From Sepioteuthis lessoniana (Eukaryota > Mollusca > Cephalopoda > Myopsida > Loliginidae), in assembly GCA_963585895.1 (NCBI GenBank), contig OY757907.1:107091512-107155511 (forward strand): 64,000 bases of DNA, read 5' to 3'. Below the pieces are notes generated by a model. The model was not told the DNA's origin. It did not search any database and was given only the letters and a program-made list of their open reading frames with translations. A program made the translations under genes and the position numbers. Shown here one piece after another: positions 11,801 to 21,840 of this stretch (position 1 is its first letter; each line of letters begins with the position of its first letter).

Positions 11801-12113
11801 TTAAGATATAGGTTTATCATATTTACCCAACCCCTCTGCTTGGGCAGGATATGACACAAGGTCATTTTTTTAAGCGGAGTTTAACAGGTTTGAATTCAGA
11901 GTTTTTCCTTCTCCTAGACTAGTTGCCTCACCAAGGCTGAAGAACCTAGTCTACCCTACTATTTACCCATAGATGGAGGGAGAATAATTGGATTCATACC
12001 TTTCCCAAGGGTAATAGTGCTATGTGAAATGCAATCAGTCCAGGATTTGAACTTGCGTCGCCGTGTCCAATTCCTGCACTAAACTGTATTTGATTAAGAT
12101 ATAGGTTTATCAT
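11801..12113 (-). mobile_element. SINE family B with 20-bp target-site duplication
   Basis: The insert spans 11821-12093 (273 bp) and is bracketed by a perfect 20-bp direct repeat TTAAGATATAGGTTTATCAT at 11801-11820 and 12094-12113. On the minus strand it begins near the tRNA-like B box (GCAAGTTCAAATCCTGGAC), runs through the family body, and ends at GGGTTGGGTAAAT with no poly-A. The A-box region is eroded or slightly truncated. A perfect duplication of this length indicates a comparatively recent retroposition. Confidence 0.88.
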
Positions 12114-12625
12114 TTCTCAGGAATTCTTCATTCTAACAACTTTTGAAAGAAGGCTTATAATAATCAATTTCAATTTAATTCACAATAAATATATCTTAAA
12201 TTGTTTGTGAGAAGATGTGAGATAAAAAGGTGTCATCTTGTTGGGTCCCAAATTTATTGACTGAAGAAGACAAGCCCTCATGCATATGGATGTGATGTTT
12301 CACCACATTGTTCTGTTTTGGCGCCATCAAATTATAATCTCTTTGGACCCCTCAAATGACATTTATGTGAGAAGTAGTTCTATAGAGATGATACTGTTGT
12401 TGCTAAGTTGCAATGGTGGCTCTAGCTGCTTGACATCGTATTCTTCAAGGAGAATATTTATATTCTCAGGTACTGATGGAACAAATACATTAATCACAAT
12501 GACAACAACATGCAAAAGAAACATTATAATTCTAATAACATGTTCAGAGTATTCTTTATTTTATCATAATAAACATGTTGGATTAGTAAATGTTTATACC
12601 TTACTTTTCATTCATCTTACCTGGC
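12114..12625. other. Non-coding sequence
   Basis: A 117-codon open frame lies at 12280-12633 on the plus strand (MHMDVMFHHI start). It has no domain I recognise, no convincing start context and AT-driven composition. It is not called as a gene. Confidence 0.45.
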
Positions 12626-12995
12626 ACAGCTAGGCCGACTGGCATTTGTGACGGTCGGGGTATTAAAACCAATGGCAGACTCAAGGCCGAAAGGCCCCCA
12701 GCTTCAGCTGGGCCACCTTTGGGAGAGTGAGCTGCATCATTGTCACCATCATATAGCACTGGACCCATGGTCCAGTTTAAGCTGTAATCAAGTGTCCATG
12801 CCTGAACTCATGTTTGATTCTATGTCCAGCTAGGTCCATCAGGCTCACATTGCACTAAGTGAGCCGCTGACCAGCATAGTCTAACAGGATTTAAGCCTCA
12901 GCTCGTGCCCAACCATCCCCTGCCCTAACTCCCACTATAAGCCGACCTTTGCAACATTGACTTTGTGTAAGTCCTGTCTCCTGGGAGGCAGTGAC
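12626..12995 (-). mobile_element. Family E repeat
   Basis: GC-richer than its surroundings. On the minus strand it matches 56.6 kb: GCCTCCCAGGAGACAGGA, a GGGGATGGTTGGGCACGAGC segment, a B-box-like GGCTTAAATCCTG, a GTGCAATGTGAGCCTG segment and GATTACAGCTTAAACTGGAC. The B-box-like sequence hints at a Pol III-type head, but no convincing A box was found, so the class is left open. Confidence 0.65.
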
Positions 12996-13084
12996 AAATA
13001 AATACTTTTCATACATCTCCTATGTATACCAAAATGCTGAGTGCAGTTGAATTCTGGAGAAGATTGTATACATTTTATGTAGTG

Positions 13085-13275
13085 AGAATGGTATAAATCC
13101 AACTATTCTCTCTCCAGCTGTGGATAAATAGCAAGGTAGATTGGGCTATTTAACCTTGGTATGACAACTGATATAGGAGAAAGAAAACTCTGAATTCAAA
13201 CTAGCTGTACTCCACTTAAAAATTGTCCTTGTGTCACATCCTACTCAGGGCAGAGGTGATGGATAAACACATATT
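13085..13275 (+). mobile_element. SINE family B, 5'-truncated
   Basis: Contains the B body (TCCAACTATTCTCTCTCCAG, then GGTTTAACCTTGG-like and CTCTGAATTCAAAC segments) and the 3' segment around TTGTGTCACATCCTACTC. The tRNA-like head is absent. Confidence 0.65.
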
Positions 13276-14615
13276 GCAAGCAAAAGGTAACAGCAAAATG
13301 CTATACTGCATTAAGTTCATGCATTATTTCAAATTTCTCAAACTTTTTGTTAATTTGTCAAACTTTTTGATCAATTTTCTAAAGTATAATTTATTCAAAA
13401 TATGTTGTGTACTTATACTTGAAAAAGAAAAAAATTCTTTTATATTTGATAATAACTGAGGAACCATTGAAAAAAAAATGAAAAAAATACAATGGTCATT
13501 GAATAGATTCTGTGAATTTTTCAAAGGAGTTGACAATAGGAGGCATTGTTTACAGTTGCCCCTTTTTCCAGGAAGTCAATAGTAATGGGTCCTTTTGTGT
13601 CCCAAAAGACTGTCAATCTTGTCTTTATTTTCTGACCACTATGCCCAAAACTTTATTTTTTCCAACCACTGTGCTTGGAATTTTGTCTTTACTGACCTCT
13701 GTGCCTAGAAGTTTTTCTTTACTGGAGAGTTGGCAAGTTTCCACTCAATGGACTGTCTTTTTAACTCAGGCTAGCAGTGGTAAATCCATGTTTAGCTTTT
13801 GTGTAAATATTTTTTTGACTAAAACATGATTTGATGACAAACCTCTGTCCAATCCTGGTGCTGTGTTTGACTTTCCACCATTTTGAATAACCTCAAAAGA
13901 TATATTTTTACAGGTTTAAAATGATTTTTGCTATAAACCAGTTTTAAATGATTCAAAGTTTAAATTTGTGGAAAAAAATCTTTAAAGAATTTATTTTACT
14001 ATTTTTTGAAAAAATTCCCCTTATCTATTGAATGACTCTCAGACATCACAGCAAAAAGAGCAAATGATTATCTTGCAAGGAAGAAAATTTCTATTTAAGA
14101 GATAACTTCATTTCAATATTGGTGTCTGATATAAGAATAAAAACAATCTTGAATGTAGGTTTGAAGTGCTCATATATCTTCATTTTGTTGGTTGTCTAAA
14201 AGCGTAGACGGACGATTATGGAAATATACATGATTCCATGATTACCTACAAGCAAATATTAAAGAATATCTATGATTCATAATTCATGATTGCTTATAAC
14301 TTAATAATCTGACAGGAAGCATGAAGAGAAGATATTGAGTTCTATATTTGTATGTGTGTATAAACTGGTACTTAGTTCTCTAGCTACATATGTACCAATC
14401 CATCTGCTTATATCTATTCATCAATGCTTTTGTCGGTATCTGTCAGTTATGGTGCAGTGGTTAGTAAGCTGATCTTAAAAACTATGGGTATATATTTCAT
14501 TACTTACTGTCTCCATTGTAACCGATCTTGTACATGATCACAATAAGTTGTATGCTGGGTGAGTATATTCTCATGGGAAATATAGAAGAATGCGCTTTTG
14601 TCAATAAATTTATAT
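13276..14615. other. Non-coding sequence; weak ~35-bp repeats at 13.6 kb
   Basis: A 105-codon plus-strand frame at 13512-13829 is largely built from three or four diverged copies of a ~35-bp unit with the pattern GACC(A/T)CTGTGCC...TTT(A/T)CT. It is explained by repetition rather than selection. The rest is featureless AT-rich sequence. Confidence 0.45.
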
Positions 14616-14619
14616 AAAG

Positions 14620-15550
14620 AATATATATATGTATATATGTATATATATTTTTATAAAATCAATATATTTTTTTATTTCATGGACCATGACAGGGTATTTT
14701 CTTTGAAATACCCTGTCCGGTGGCAAAAGCTGCTTGGTAGCGCTGGGAGAGGCAGTACCGCCTTGAGCTACCGAAACTGTGTTATCACCCTGGTTGGCGG
14801 CTGATGAGGATAGGGTATCGCACGTGCTTTCACACGTTGTATGATGAAAAAAAAAAAAAAAAAGATATGTATATATATTTTTATAAAATCAATATATTTT
14901 TTTATTTTATGGACCATGACAGTGTATTTTCTTTTAAATACCCTGTCCAGTGGCAAAAGCTGCTTGGTAGCGCTGGGAGTGGCAGTACCGCCTTGAGCTA
15001 TTGAAACTGTGTTATCACCCTGGTTGGCGGCTGATGAGGATAGGGTATCGCATGTGCTTTCATCTGTATATATATTTTTATAAAATCAATATATTTTTTT
15101 ATTTCATGGATCATGACAGGGTATTTTCTTTTAAATACCCTGTCCAGTGGCAAAAGCTGCTTGGTAGCGCTGGGAGAGGCAGTACCGCCTTGAGCTACCG
15201 AAACTGAGTTATCACCCTGGTTGGCGGCTGATGAGGATAGGGTATCACACGTGCTTTCACACGTTGTATGATGAAAAAAAAAAAAAAAAAAGATATGTAT
15301 ATATATTTTTATAAAATCAATATATTTTTTTATTTTATGGACCATGACAGGGTATTTTCTTTTAAATACCCTGTCCAGTGGCAAAAGCTGCTTGGTAGCG
15401 CTGGGAGTGGCAGTACCGCCTTGAGCTACCGAAACTGTGTTATCACCCTGGTTAGCGGCTGATGAGGATAGGGTATCGCACATGCTTTCATATGTATATA
15501 TATTTTTATAAAATCAATATATTTTTTTATTTTATGGACCATGACAGTTG
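14620..15550 (+). repeat. Family F higher-order tandem repeat
   Basis: Four full units and a partial fifth are marked by GGACCATGACAG (GGATCATGACAG in the third) at 14681, 14911, 15108, 15339 and 15536. Spacings are 230, 197, 231 and 197 bp. Odd units end in a CACACGTTGTATGATG segment plus poly-A of about 17-18; even units lack this. Each unit holds a GC-richer core (AAAGCTGCTTGGTAGCGCTG, GGCAGTACCGCCTTGAGCTA, GTTATCACCCTGGTTGGCGG) inside AT-rich linker. The alternation shows that a dimer of about 428 bp was duplicated. Confidence 0.9.
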
Positions 15551-15654
15551 TTTCATGTTTTATACAAGTATTTAAATGAAATGTCTATTTGAATTTATTG
15601 CTTACGATATGAAACAGATGTTATAGATTATTAAATGAAGTAAAGTAAATTTGG

Positions 15655-15878
15655 TGACCCTCATCGAGGGTGACCCGAAGGCTCCCTTTTCAATAGCTAC
15701 TACACCAAGGTGTAGGGAAGAGCGTTACTCCTTTCCCTGGATTGTTTCACTTTACCCTTGATTCTAACCTTATAATGCTGAGTGCTAAGCAAGGCGCCAT
15801 CAATTACCATTTTTTGAGTCTTTGGGATGACTCGGCCTGGGATTGAAACCTGGTCTCACGGACCATTGACGAACACTA
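15655..15878 (-). mobile_element. SINE family A, minus orientation
   Basis: Reverse-complement match to the family: CCCTTTTCAATAGCTACTAC, a TTACCCTTGATTCTAACC segment, AATGCTGAGTGCTAAGCAAG and the B-box complement GGGATTGAAACCTGG. It is followed by (ACT)n at 15876-15895, which replaces the A-box end. Confidence 0.8.
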
Positions 15879-15895
15879 CTACTACTACTACTACT

Positions 15896-16324
15896 TAGTA
15901 TTTTTATTAAGCAATGGACTCCTATGGACTCTTATACATAGACATACTAGAGTTAGCTGACCAGTAGAAATTTAAATTTATCAAATCTGTGTGCCAAGAG
16001 TGATGACCAATAGGTATGGATTGTGAGAGAAAGTCAAAGGTGTCTATGCTGTCGGCATGCCTTGATTATTATTACTATCATTATCACCATCAGATTATTA
16101 GGTGTTGGAGTTGTATATCAGCAGTTAATATGCATTTCTTTTGTTTGAGTTATCCATGAAGGAGGTTGGTATTTTAGTCTTTAAAATATTGTAGATGTGT
16201 GAAAAAGAATTTTTCTAGAGATGTAATGTTGTAATCGTGGAAAAGTGTGACTGTGAGGTGAACAGTGGTAGGAATTCTTTCTGGGTGGTTTTAGGTTTCA
16301 GGATCATAATAGCCAATTGTAGTT
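15896..16324. other. Non-coding sequence
   Basis: No gene. ATT/ATC-rich simple sequence lies at 16065-16095. Confidence 0.5.
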
Positions 16325-16882
16325 TCTGGCTGGTCATCCTGCCTTTGCTCGTCCATGTGAAGGGGTCCACCAGAGTATGTCGCTTATGAGTTCATCCCTA
16401 CTTCTCCAGCCGTGTCCCGCATGTCTGGTTGATCTAACTTTGATACTTTTTGTGATGGGTAGTAAGTAACCATACAGCTGCTGCTTTGTGGGGTGCTGCC
16501 TCCAGGACTTGTTCAATATTGCTTGCAGCATTCTTGTGCAGTTACTGTCAAGCTTTTTCTCCATACATCTAGTTAGCATCTATGTAGTGCTGTATTACAG
16601 CAGTATTGACAAGCTGCTTGGAAAAAACTGCGTTTCATTTTATTGGTCAGGTTTGACTTCCATATAACCGATAGCCTATTGATAGCTGTTTATGTGCTGA
16701 TGTCTGTCTCTGTTGATGAGACACTGCTTCCTTGGTAGGTGACCTTGTCTATGAGTTTCAAATAACTACTGTTTAGTGTGGAGATGTCGCCTCTTTGATT
16801 AAAGGACTTCCATCTTGTACGCATTGACATGGAGGCCTATGCTTGCAGCTGCTTGTTCCAGACTATGTAACAGGGTTTTGGC
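16325..16882 (-). pseudogene. RTE-type LINE, thumb and C-terminal region
   Basis: This is the 3' part of the minus-strand LINE that begins near 19.23 kb. An 81-codon frame covers KKLDSNCTRMLQAILNKSW through TRHAGHGWRSRDELI. Upstream is a broken stretch with LLHSLEQAAASIGLHVNAYK. The copy ends after SHGRAKAG at about 16330, short of the family 3' end preserved at 3.6 and 60.6 kb, so the last ~50 codons are missing. Confidence 0.85.
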
Positions 16883-17757
16883 TTCTTTCCTTTGTCAGCT
16901 TGAAACCGTTGTCTTTCATTTTTTCAATAAACGTTCTAAGCAAGTAGTCTAGACAGATGATAAAGAGGTATGGGGCTAATGTGTCTCCTTGCAGTACACC
17001 TGCTACAATGTCGAAGTAGTCTGTATCTCTATCTGGGGAGCGGACTTTTACTTTTGTGTTTCTATGTAGCATCATTATAACTGCAATGGTTTCTTTGGGG
17101 AGGCCGTAAGCAAGTAGAATTTGCTCCATCTTCCCTCTGTGTATGGAGTCAAAGGCCTTGGCACAGTCAACAAATAATACTATTGCCTCTTGGTTTTTTG
17201 CACGTACACCTTCAAGAATTCGATGGATAGTCAAAATTTGAGATGCCGTGGATATATTTTTCCAAAAGCCATTGGGTTCTTCCTAAGTATATTCTCAAGT
17301 TTTGGTTGATTGTGGTTGCATAGTAGAGCATTATATATCTTGGCCGCTATGGATGTAAGTGTTATACCTAAGTAGTTCTTGGCTAATCTGAGGTCGCCCT
17401 TCTTAGGGAAGGGGAGGATGCATCTCTTTGTCCATCTGTCTATTGTGTTTCAATTATATATGGCATTACAATGTCAGAGCAGTATGTTGTTGAATTGCCT
17501 GGTCTTCCATACTTCTGGGGGTATTTCATCAAGCCCTGCTGCTTTTCTTTTTTTTAATTTTTCTTAGTACTGAGTCAAGTTCTTCTTGCGTAAACTGTCC
17601 TCATTTGATGTCTAATTGCTCACTTATAATTCTCATGATTGGTTCATGCATAACTTTCGGAGGGTTTCCAAGTAAATTCTCGAAATGTTGTTTCCATAGT
17701 TGTATTTGTTCTTGGCTAGTAGCTTTCAGTTTAATTTTTGCAGTGCTCTTCCTTCAT
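16863..17757 (-). pseudogene. RTE-type LINE, reverse transcriptase region
   Basis: In minus-strand order the frames give RKSTAKIKLKATSQEQIQLW, ENLLGNPPKV, AAGLDEIPPEVWK, ILPFPKKGDLRLAKNYLGIT, then a clean 123-codon frame with motif A (LFVDCAKAFDSI) and GVLQGDTLAPYLFIICLDYL. The catalytic YADD box expected next is absent: TKER runs directly into AKTLLHSLEQ in another frame, so a deletion of roughly 25-30 codons removed it. The element cannot encode an active enzyme. Confidence 0.88.
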
Positions 17758-18128
17758 TAACACCAGGAAACAAATTTGATGCACTACAGGAGAAGACAGA
17801 AACATCTACTTTGAATGACGAATATGAGAATTTTGTCAATGCACACTTAGAAGAAGCAGCAGAATGCATACCAACTAAACAAAGAACTAAACCTAGAATC
17901 CTATGGGAGACATTAGCAGTTAGAAAAAAGTGTGCCGACATAAAACTGCCTCGAAATGCAATAGGAAGAACCCAACCAATACCAATGCCCTGAACTTAAG
18001 GCACAAAATTAATTAAGTAACATATAACTAAAAGAACAAACAGAATACATACAAAATCAGATCAATAAGATTAGAGACTCAGTTAAAGATAGACAATCTT
18101 GGAAAGTATGGCAAATGGTAAATGAAGA
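17758..18128 (+). pseudogene. RTE-type LINE, inverted internal segment
   Basis: This ~370-bp piece reads in the plus orientation: KFDALQEKTETSTLNDEYEN through AAECIPTKQRTKPRILWETL to a broken WKVWQMVNE. In the family this linker lies between the endonuclease and the reverse transcriptase. Both flanks here (endonuclease to the right, RT to the left) are minus-strand and end where this piece should start and stop. It is therefore an in-place inversion, not a second insertion. Confidence 0.85.
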
Positions 18129-19230
18129 ATATCCCAGTTATTAAGCAGGAACCAGTCATAGTATACAATTTAAGTCGTATTCCTTCAAAGGCTCAGTCGT
18201 ATTTTAGCCGTGAAAATTCGGTGATCGGAGGATACACCCTCAAAAGAGGAATATGCCTCACAACTCAATGTGCTATTAATCCATTTCTTATTTATAATGA
18301 CATAGACTATCTGTGCTTTAGTATTATTTGCGGAGGTATAGGTCCATAGTTTTCCCTCCTTTTTCTGAAATGTTGTATTGCGGCATTTGAATCTATTTTC
18401 TAGCATGAAATCTATTAGATGTTCCTCATTTCTGTTTGATGAGTTGTATATGCTGAATTTGTGGTTTACATTTTTACCGATTTGGGCATTCATGTCTCCA
18501 CCAATGACGAGAACGTTGTGTTTCAGGATGCTACGAACAAGGGAGGATAACTCATTATAGAAAGTGATGAGGTCAGTTTCTTCACTAACATCGGTAGGGC
18601 TGTAGCAGGAGATGATTGTTACACTGGGGTAGCCATTAAAAGAAGCTACCATCATCCTAGGTTGTATTTTCTCTATGCTATTTTGTGATTTTAGGGTTCA
18701 TGGTCCTATAAACATACCTACACCTTCTATCATGGCATTGATAGAGTTTTTCCATGCAGGTACAGTGGCGAGCATCCATCCATCGCTAGTATTGTGATGT
18801 TTTATATCCTCGCTATGTGTGTATCTGTGTTCTTGCATGCATATTATGTCTCTGTTATGATCTCTTGCTGATACAGTCAGCTCTGGTAGTTGTCCTATCC
18901 TATTTAAGGTTCTAACATTGAATGTGGCTATTTGTATTGTGTGTTTGCATTTTAGTAATTTTTGTTTGAACTCTGTAACTGATTTTTCGAACACTGAGGC
19001 CAGAGCTCCAACCTCAGCAGGACGCACCCCTTTTTTATCCACGTGAAGAGTGATGCAGTTTGGACAGGTGGTTTGAGTGTGGGTCATGGTAATCTTTTGA
19101 TGGCTGTTTTTATTCTCATCTATAGAGCCACCCTTATAGATGAGTAGCAGTAGTTCCCTGATTGAACTATTTGATCCTGGTTGTGGAACCATAGGATTCA
19201 TACGCCCAGGACCTGGTGAGCATTGCATTG
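18129..19230 (-). pseudogene. RTE-type LINE, APE-type endonuclease region
   Basis: The 176-codon minus-strand frame starting at 19228 holds the N-terminal extension and the start of the exonuclease-endonuclease-phosphatase fold (IQIATFNVRTLNRIGQLPEL, then ICMQEHRYTHS with the catalytic glutamate). A second frame, 18655-18185, carries MMVASFNG, CYSPTDVSEETD, the catalytic GGDMNAQIG and the terminal SSDHR box. A single break near 18.68 kb separates the frames. APE endonucleases nick target DNA to prime reverse transcription. Confidence 0.9.
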
Positions 19231-19359
19231 AACCATCAGAGTGTTTATCAGTTCACCTTTGTGTCCATCATGTTTCCATGGTTTTCAAAAATATTTTTTT
19301 ACACCCTCTTTCTTCCCCTTTCTGTCATTATCAAGTTTTAACTTAGTTTGGCAACTGCA

Positions 19360-19595
19360 GTTGAGGGTAACCCGATAGCTCCCTTTTCAATAGCTACTAC
19401 ACCAAAGTGTAGGGAAGAGTGCTACTCCATTCCATGGATTGCTCTGCTTTACCCTTGATCCATACCTTATAATGCTATGTGTTAAGCAAGGTGGTATCAA
19501 GTACCATTTTTGAGTCTTTGTTAAAACTCAACCTGGGATTGAGCCCCAGTCTCCTAGACCATTGGCGAACACTCTACTCATATGGCTAATGGCCT

Positions 19596-19597
<2 letters not shown>
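19360..19597 (-). mobile_element. SINE family A, minus orientation
   Basis: Complement of the family from the CCCTTTTCAATAGCTACTAC end to the A-box complement near CATATGGCTAATGGCC. It directly abuts (TA)n at 19599-19629. It lies just beyond the LINE 5' end and shares its orientation. Confidence 0.8.
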
Positions 19598-19629
<32 letters not shown>

Positions 19630-19631
<2 letters not shown>

Positions 19632-20585
19632 GATTTATGTGATATAAATACATTTAAGTTAATTTACCTCTGCATTAACCTGTAATTTCTGGGAGAAATT
19701 TTAATATTTCAGTCTGACAGGAAAGGTATCTCCTTTAAATTGAGAATTTAGAAAAAAGTGAAGAACCTTAATTAGCATTTCATATTCGTCTCCATTATAT
19801 TGAGAAATTTTGAAAAGAATGAAAAAACTCTAGTCAACAATTTTCATCAGTAATAGAAAAATATATCTATATACAAGAAATGCGTGGATACTTGAAATGG
19901 ACAAATCCTTTCAACCATTGAGGCTTAAACTGATGTCATGGACACTAAAACCCTGATCTCTGTTATGTTTTAACTGCTCAATAATATTCCTAAATGATGA
20001 CTTGTTTAAATCCTTCACAATTTAACCATCAAAAATTTTCAAAATATTTTCTGATTTTCTTAGACCCTAACAGCATGTTTTTGACTATGAAGGTTAACAA
20101 AAGCAAGGGAGATAACTCTGGTAATGCTTCTCATGTATTTATTGACATATTTTAGTTTCAAATCCAATTGTAATTCCTTGGAAGCACATTTAGATATGAA
20201 AGTAAACAGCAGTGTCAAGCAGTATATGAACTGTGTATGGCATCAGAACAAAGTGTAAAATGATATCAATATTTGGGTAAAATTTTTATGTTCTTTCCAT
20301 GAAATGTTGGTCGATCTGAGATCCTTAGACTGTCATTTTAATAGTTTTTTAATAACTGAATATCTAGTAAAAAAAAAAAAAAAAAAGGAACAGAAAATGT
20401 ATGAGTTGCGAGAAAATTTTGATACAAAAAAACTTAGTTGGTTATTTCTAGGTTAAAATATAAAGCACATCCCAAGTACAATTTTTTTTTTTGCACACAC
20501 TTAAACGAGAAATGGTATGAGTTTATTTGGAGGTTAAACATGTCTCAAGACTAATATCTGATTACTGATAGGTAAACTGAATTGG
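19630..20585. other. AT-rich non-coding sequence
   Basis: No gene or family recognised. Poly-A of about 18 lies near 20370 and poly-T near 20482. Confidence 0.55.
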
Positions 20586-20825
20586 TTTTGGTTTTGGTTT
20601 CTTTATTTGATGGCATATCAACCTTCAATGCCAAAGCCATCTCTGTAGATGGACAGTAGTGGTACTATTTAACCCATATGTGGGGAGATTACTGATTTTA
20701 TACCATTCCCAAGAGTATTAGTCTAAAAGTGAAAGTAATAATTTGACTAGAGTTCAAACTTGTTTACTACAATGTCGCAGTGTAGCACATTTTCCACTGT
20801 ATTACCGCAACTCCGAGATTGTTAA
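20586..20825 (-). mobile_element. SINE family B, minus orientation
   Basis: The left edge is the tail complement (GGTTTTGGTTTCTTTATTTG, then GATGGCATATCAACC) shared with families B and C. The right part is a degenerate tRNA-like head on the minus strand (GGTAATACAGTGG and AAGTTTGAACTCTAG). It is followed by (TA)n at 20839-20871. Confidence 0.7.
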
Positions 20826-20836
20826 ATTAGTTCTTA

Positions 20837-20871
<35 letters not shown>

Positions 20872-20873
<2 letters not shown>

Positions 20874-21499
20874 AGTTTTTTTTTTTCTTATACATTGTAT
20901 CTGTTGTAAATAAAGTCAATGTAAATTCTCTTTCTGTATCTGTCCCATTTTGTGATTAAAAGTATTTTTGAATTGTGACCATGTATCTAAGTTTTGTTTG
21001 TTTCTTTCTCTTGGAAACTTTATAATACTTTGTGAATTAAATATTTCCACTTAACAATGGGAACTAATTAGTCATATACCTTCAGATTTAGAAATTAATA
21101 AACCTTTAGTACAAAACTTAATATGTAGGAACAAAGACATTTGTTTTACATTGGTTTCTGATCTTCATAGGCTTGACTGGAATGAATATTGGCTTGTTCT
21201 TAACCTGTAATAGAATCAGAGGATCATGGTTTGTAAATATGACTGGCTGTGGAGCCCAATCTATATAGTACCGTCTTTTTTACACAGAAGTCTCTGGAAA
21301 TCCTGGGATGGTACTATATCAATGGTAGCCAGCTCCTTATGCTTTATTCTTTTATCTTTTGCCGCTGATCATCCATCGGCTTCAAATTTGAGTCTGGTTG
21401 TATTAATACAGCCTTTTCTGCTGCATGTTTTGTAAAAGCTCCTTCTTGAAAGCATTTTTGGGTGTACCTTAAATGTGCTTTCCTATATAAAGCTCAAAG
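20872..21499. other. Non-coding sequence with a small perfect inverted repeat
   Basis: ATATAGTACC (21263-21272) and GGTACTATAT (21310-21319) form a perfect 10-bp inverted repeat around a 37-nt loop. No reading frame is supported. Confidence 0.5.
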
Positions 21500-21840
21500 A
21501 AGACAGGGTGGGCCACCTGGCATTTGTACCATGTGAAATATCACTAACAAGCATAGATTCACATTTCACTAGACCCTCTGGTCTAGTAAATCACTGACCA
21601 GCAAGGTCACCTGGTATACATGCTGGGAGACTTAGCAAAGGCTAGCATTGTTTGTATTGCACCTAGTGATCCATTAACCAACATTTTCCAGCAGGGCAGG
21701 GGTTTCGGCTTGTGTTTGACTGCTTCCTCTCCTAAATCCTCCCTATAAAAAAGATCTTGTATCAAATCCTGCCTGGTGGGTGGCATAGATAAATACCATA
21801 CTGTGTATATAAGTTGTAAACTTTGCAAACTTACTTGATA
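21500..21840 (-). mobile_element. Family E repeat, diverged
   Basis: Minus-strand similarity to 12.6-13.0 and 56.6-56.9 kb: CCACCCACCAGGCAGGATTTG, a GAGAGGAAGCAGTC segment, CAAGCCGAAACCCCTGCC and a GGTGACCTTGCTGGTCAGTG segment. More diverged than the other two copies. Confidence 0.55.

Noticed and set aside
12280..12633. 117-codon plus-strand open frame
   Set aside because: No domain, no start context, and composition typical of the AT-rich background.
15190..15250. Hammerhead motif in family F (GAAAC followed by CTGATGA)
   Set aside because: The order would need a type II layout, but stem III lacks the U16.1-equivalent and stem II does not pair across the boxes. Probably chance 7-mers.
14998..15483. 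161-codon minus-strand frame as a gene
   Set aside because: It is translation through two family F units; the internal protein repeat mirrors the DNA repeat and includes long Phe runs from poly-A.
17726..17941. 71-codon minus-strand frame within the LINE
   Set aside because: It is the antisense of the inverted linker segment and continues across the inversion breakpoint; it has no coding meaning.
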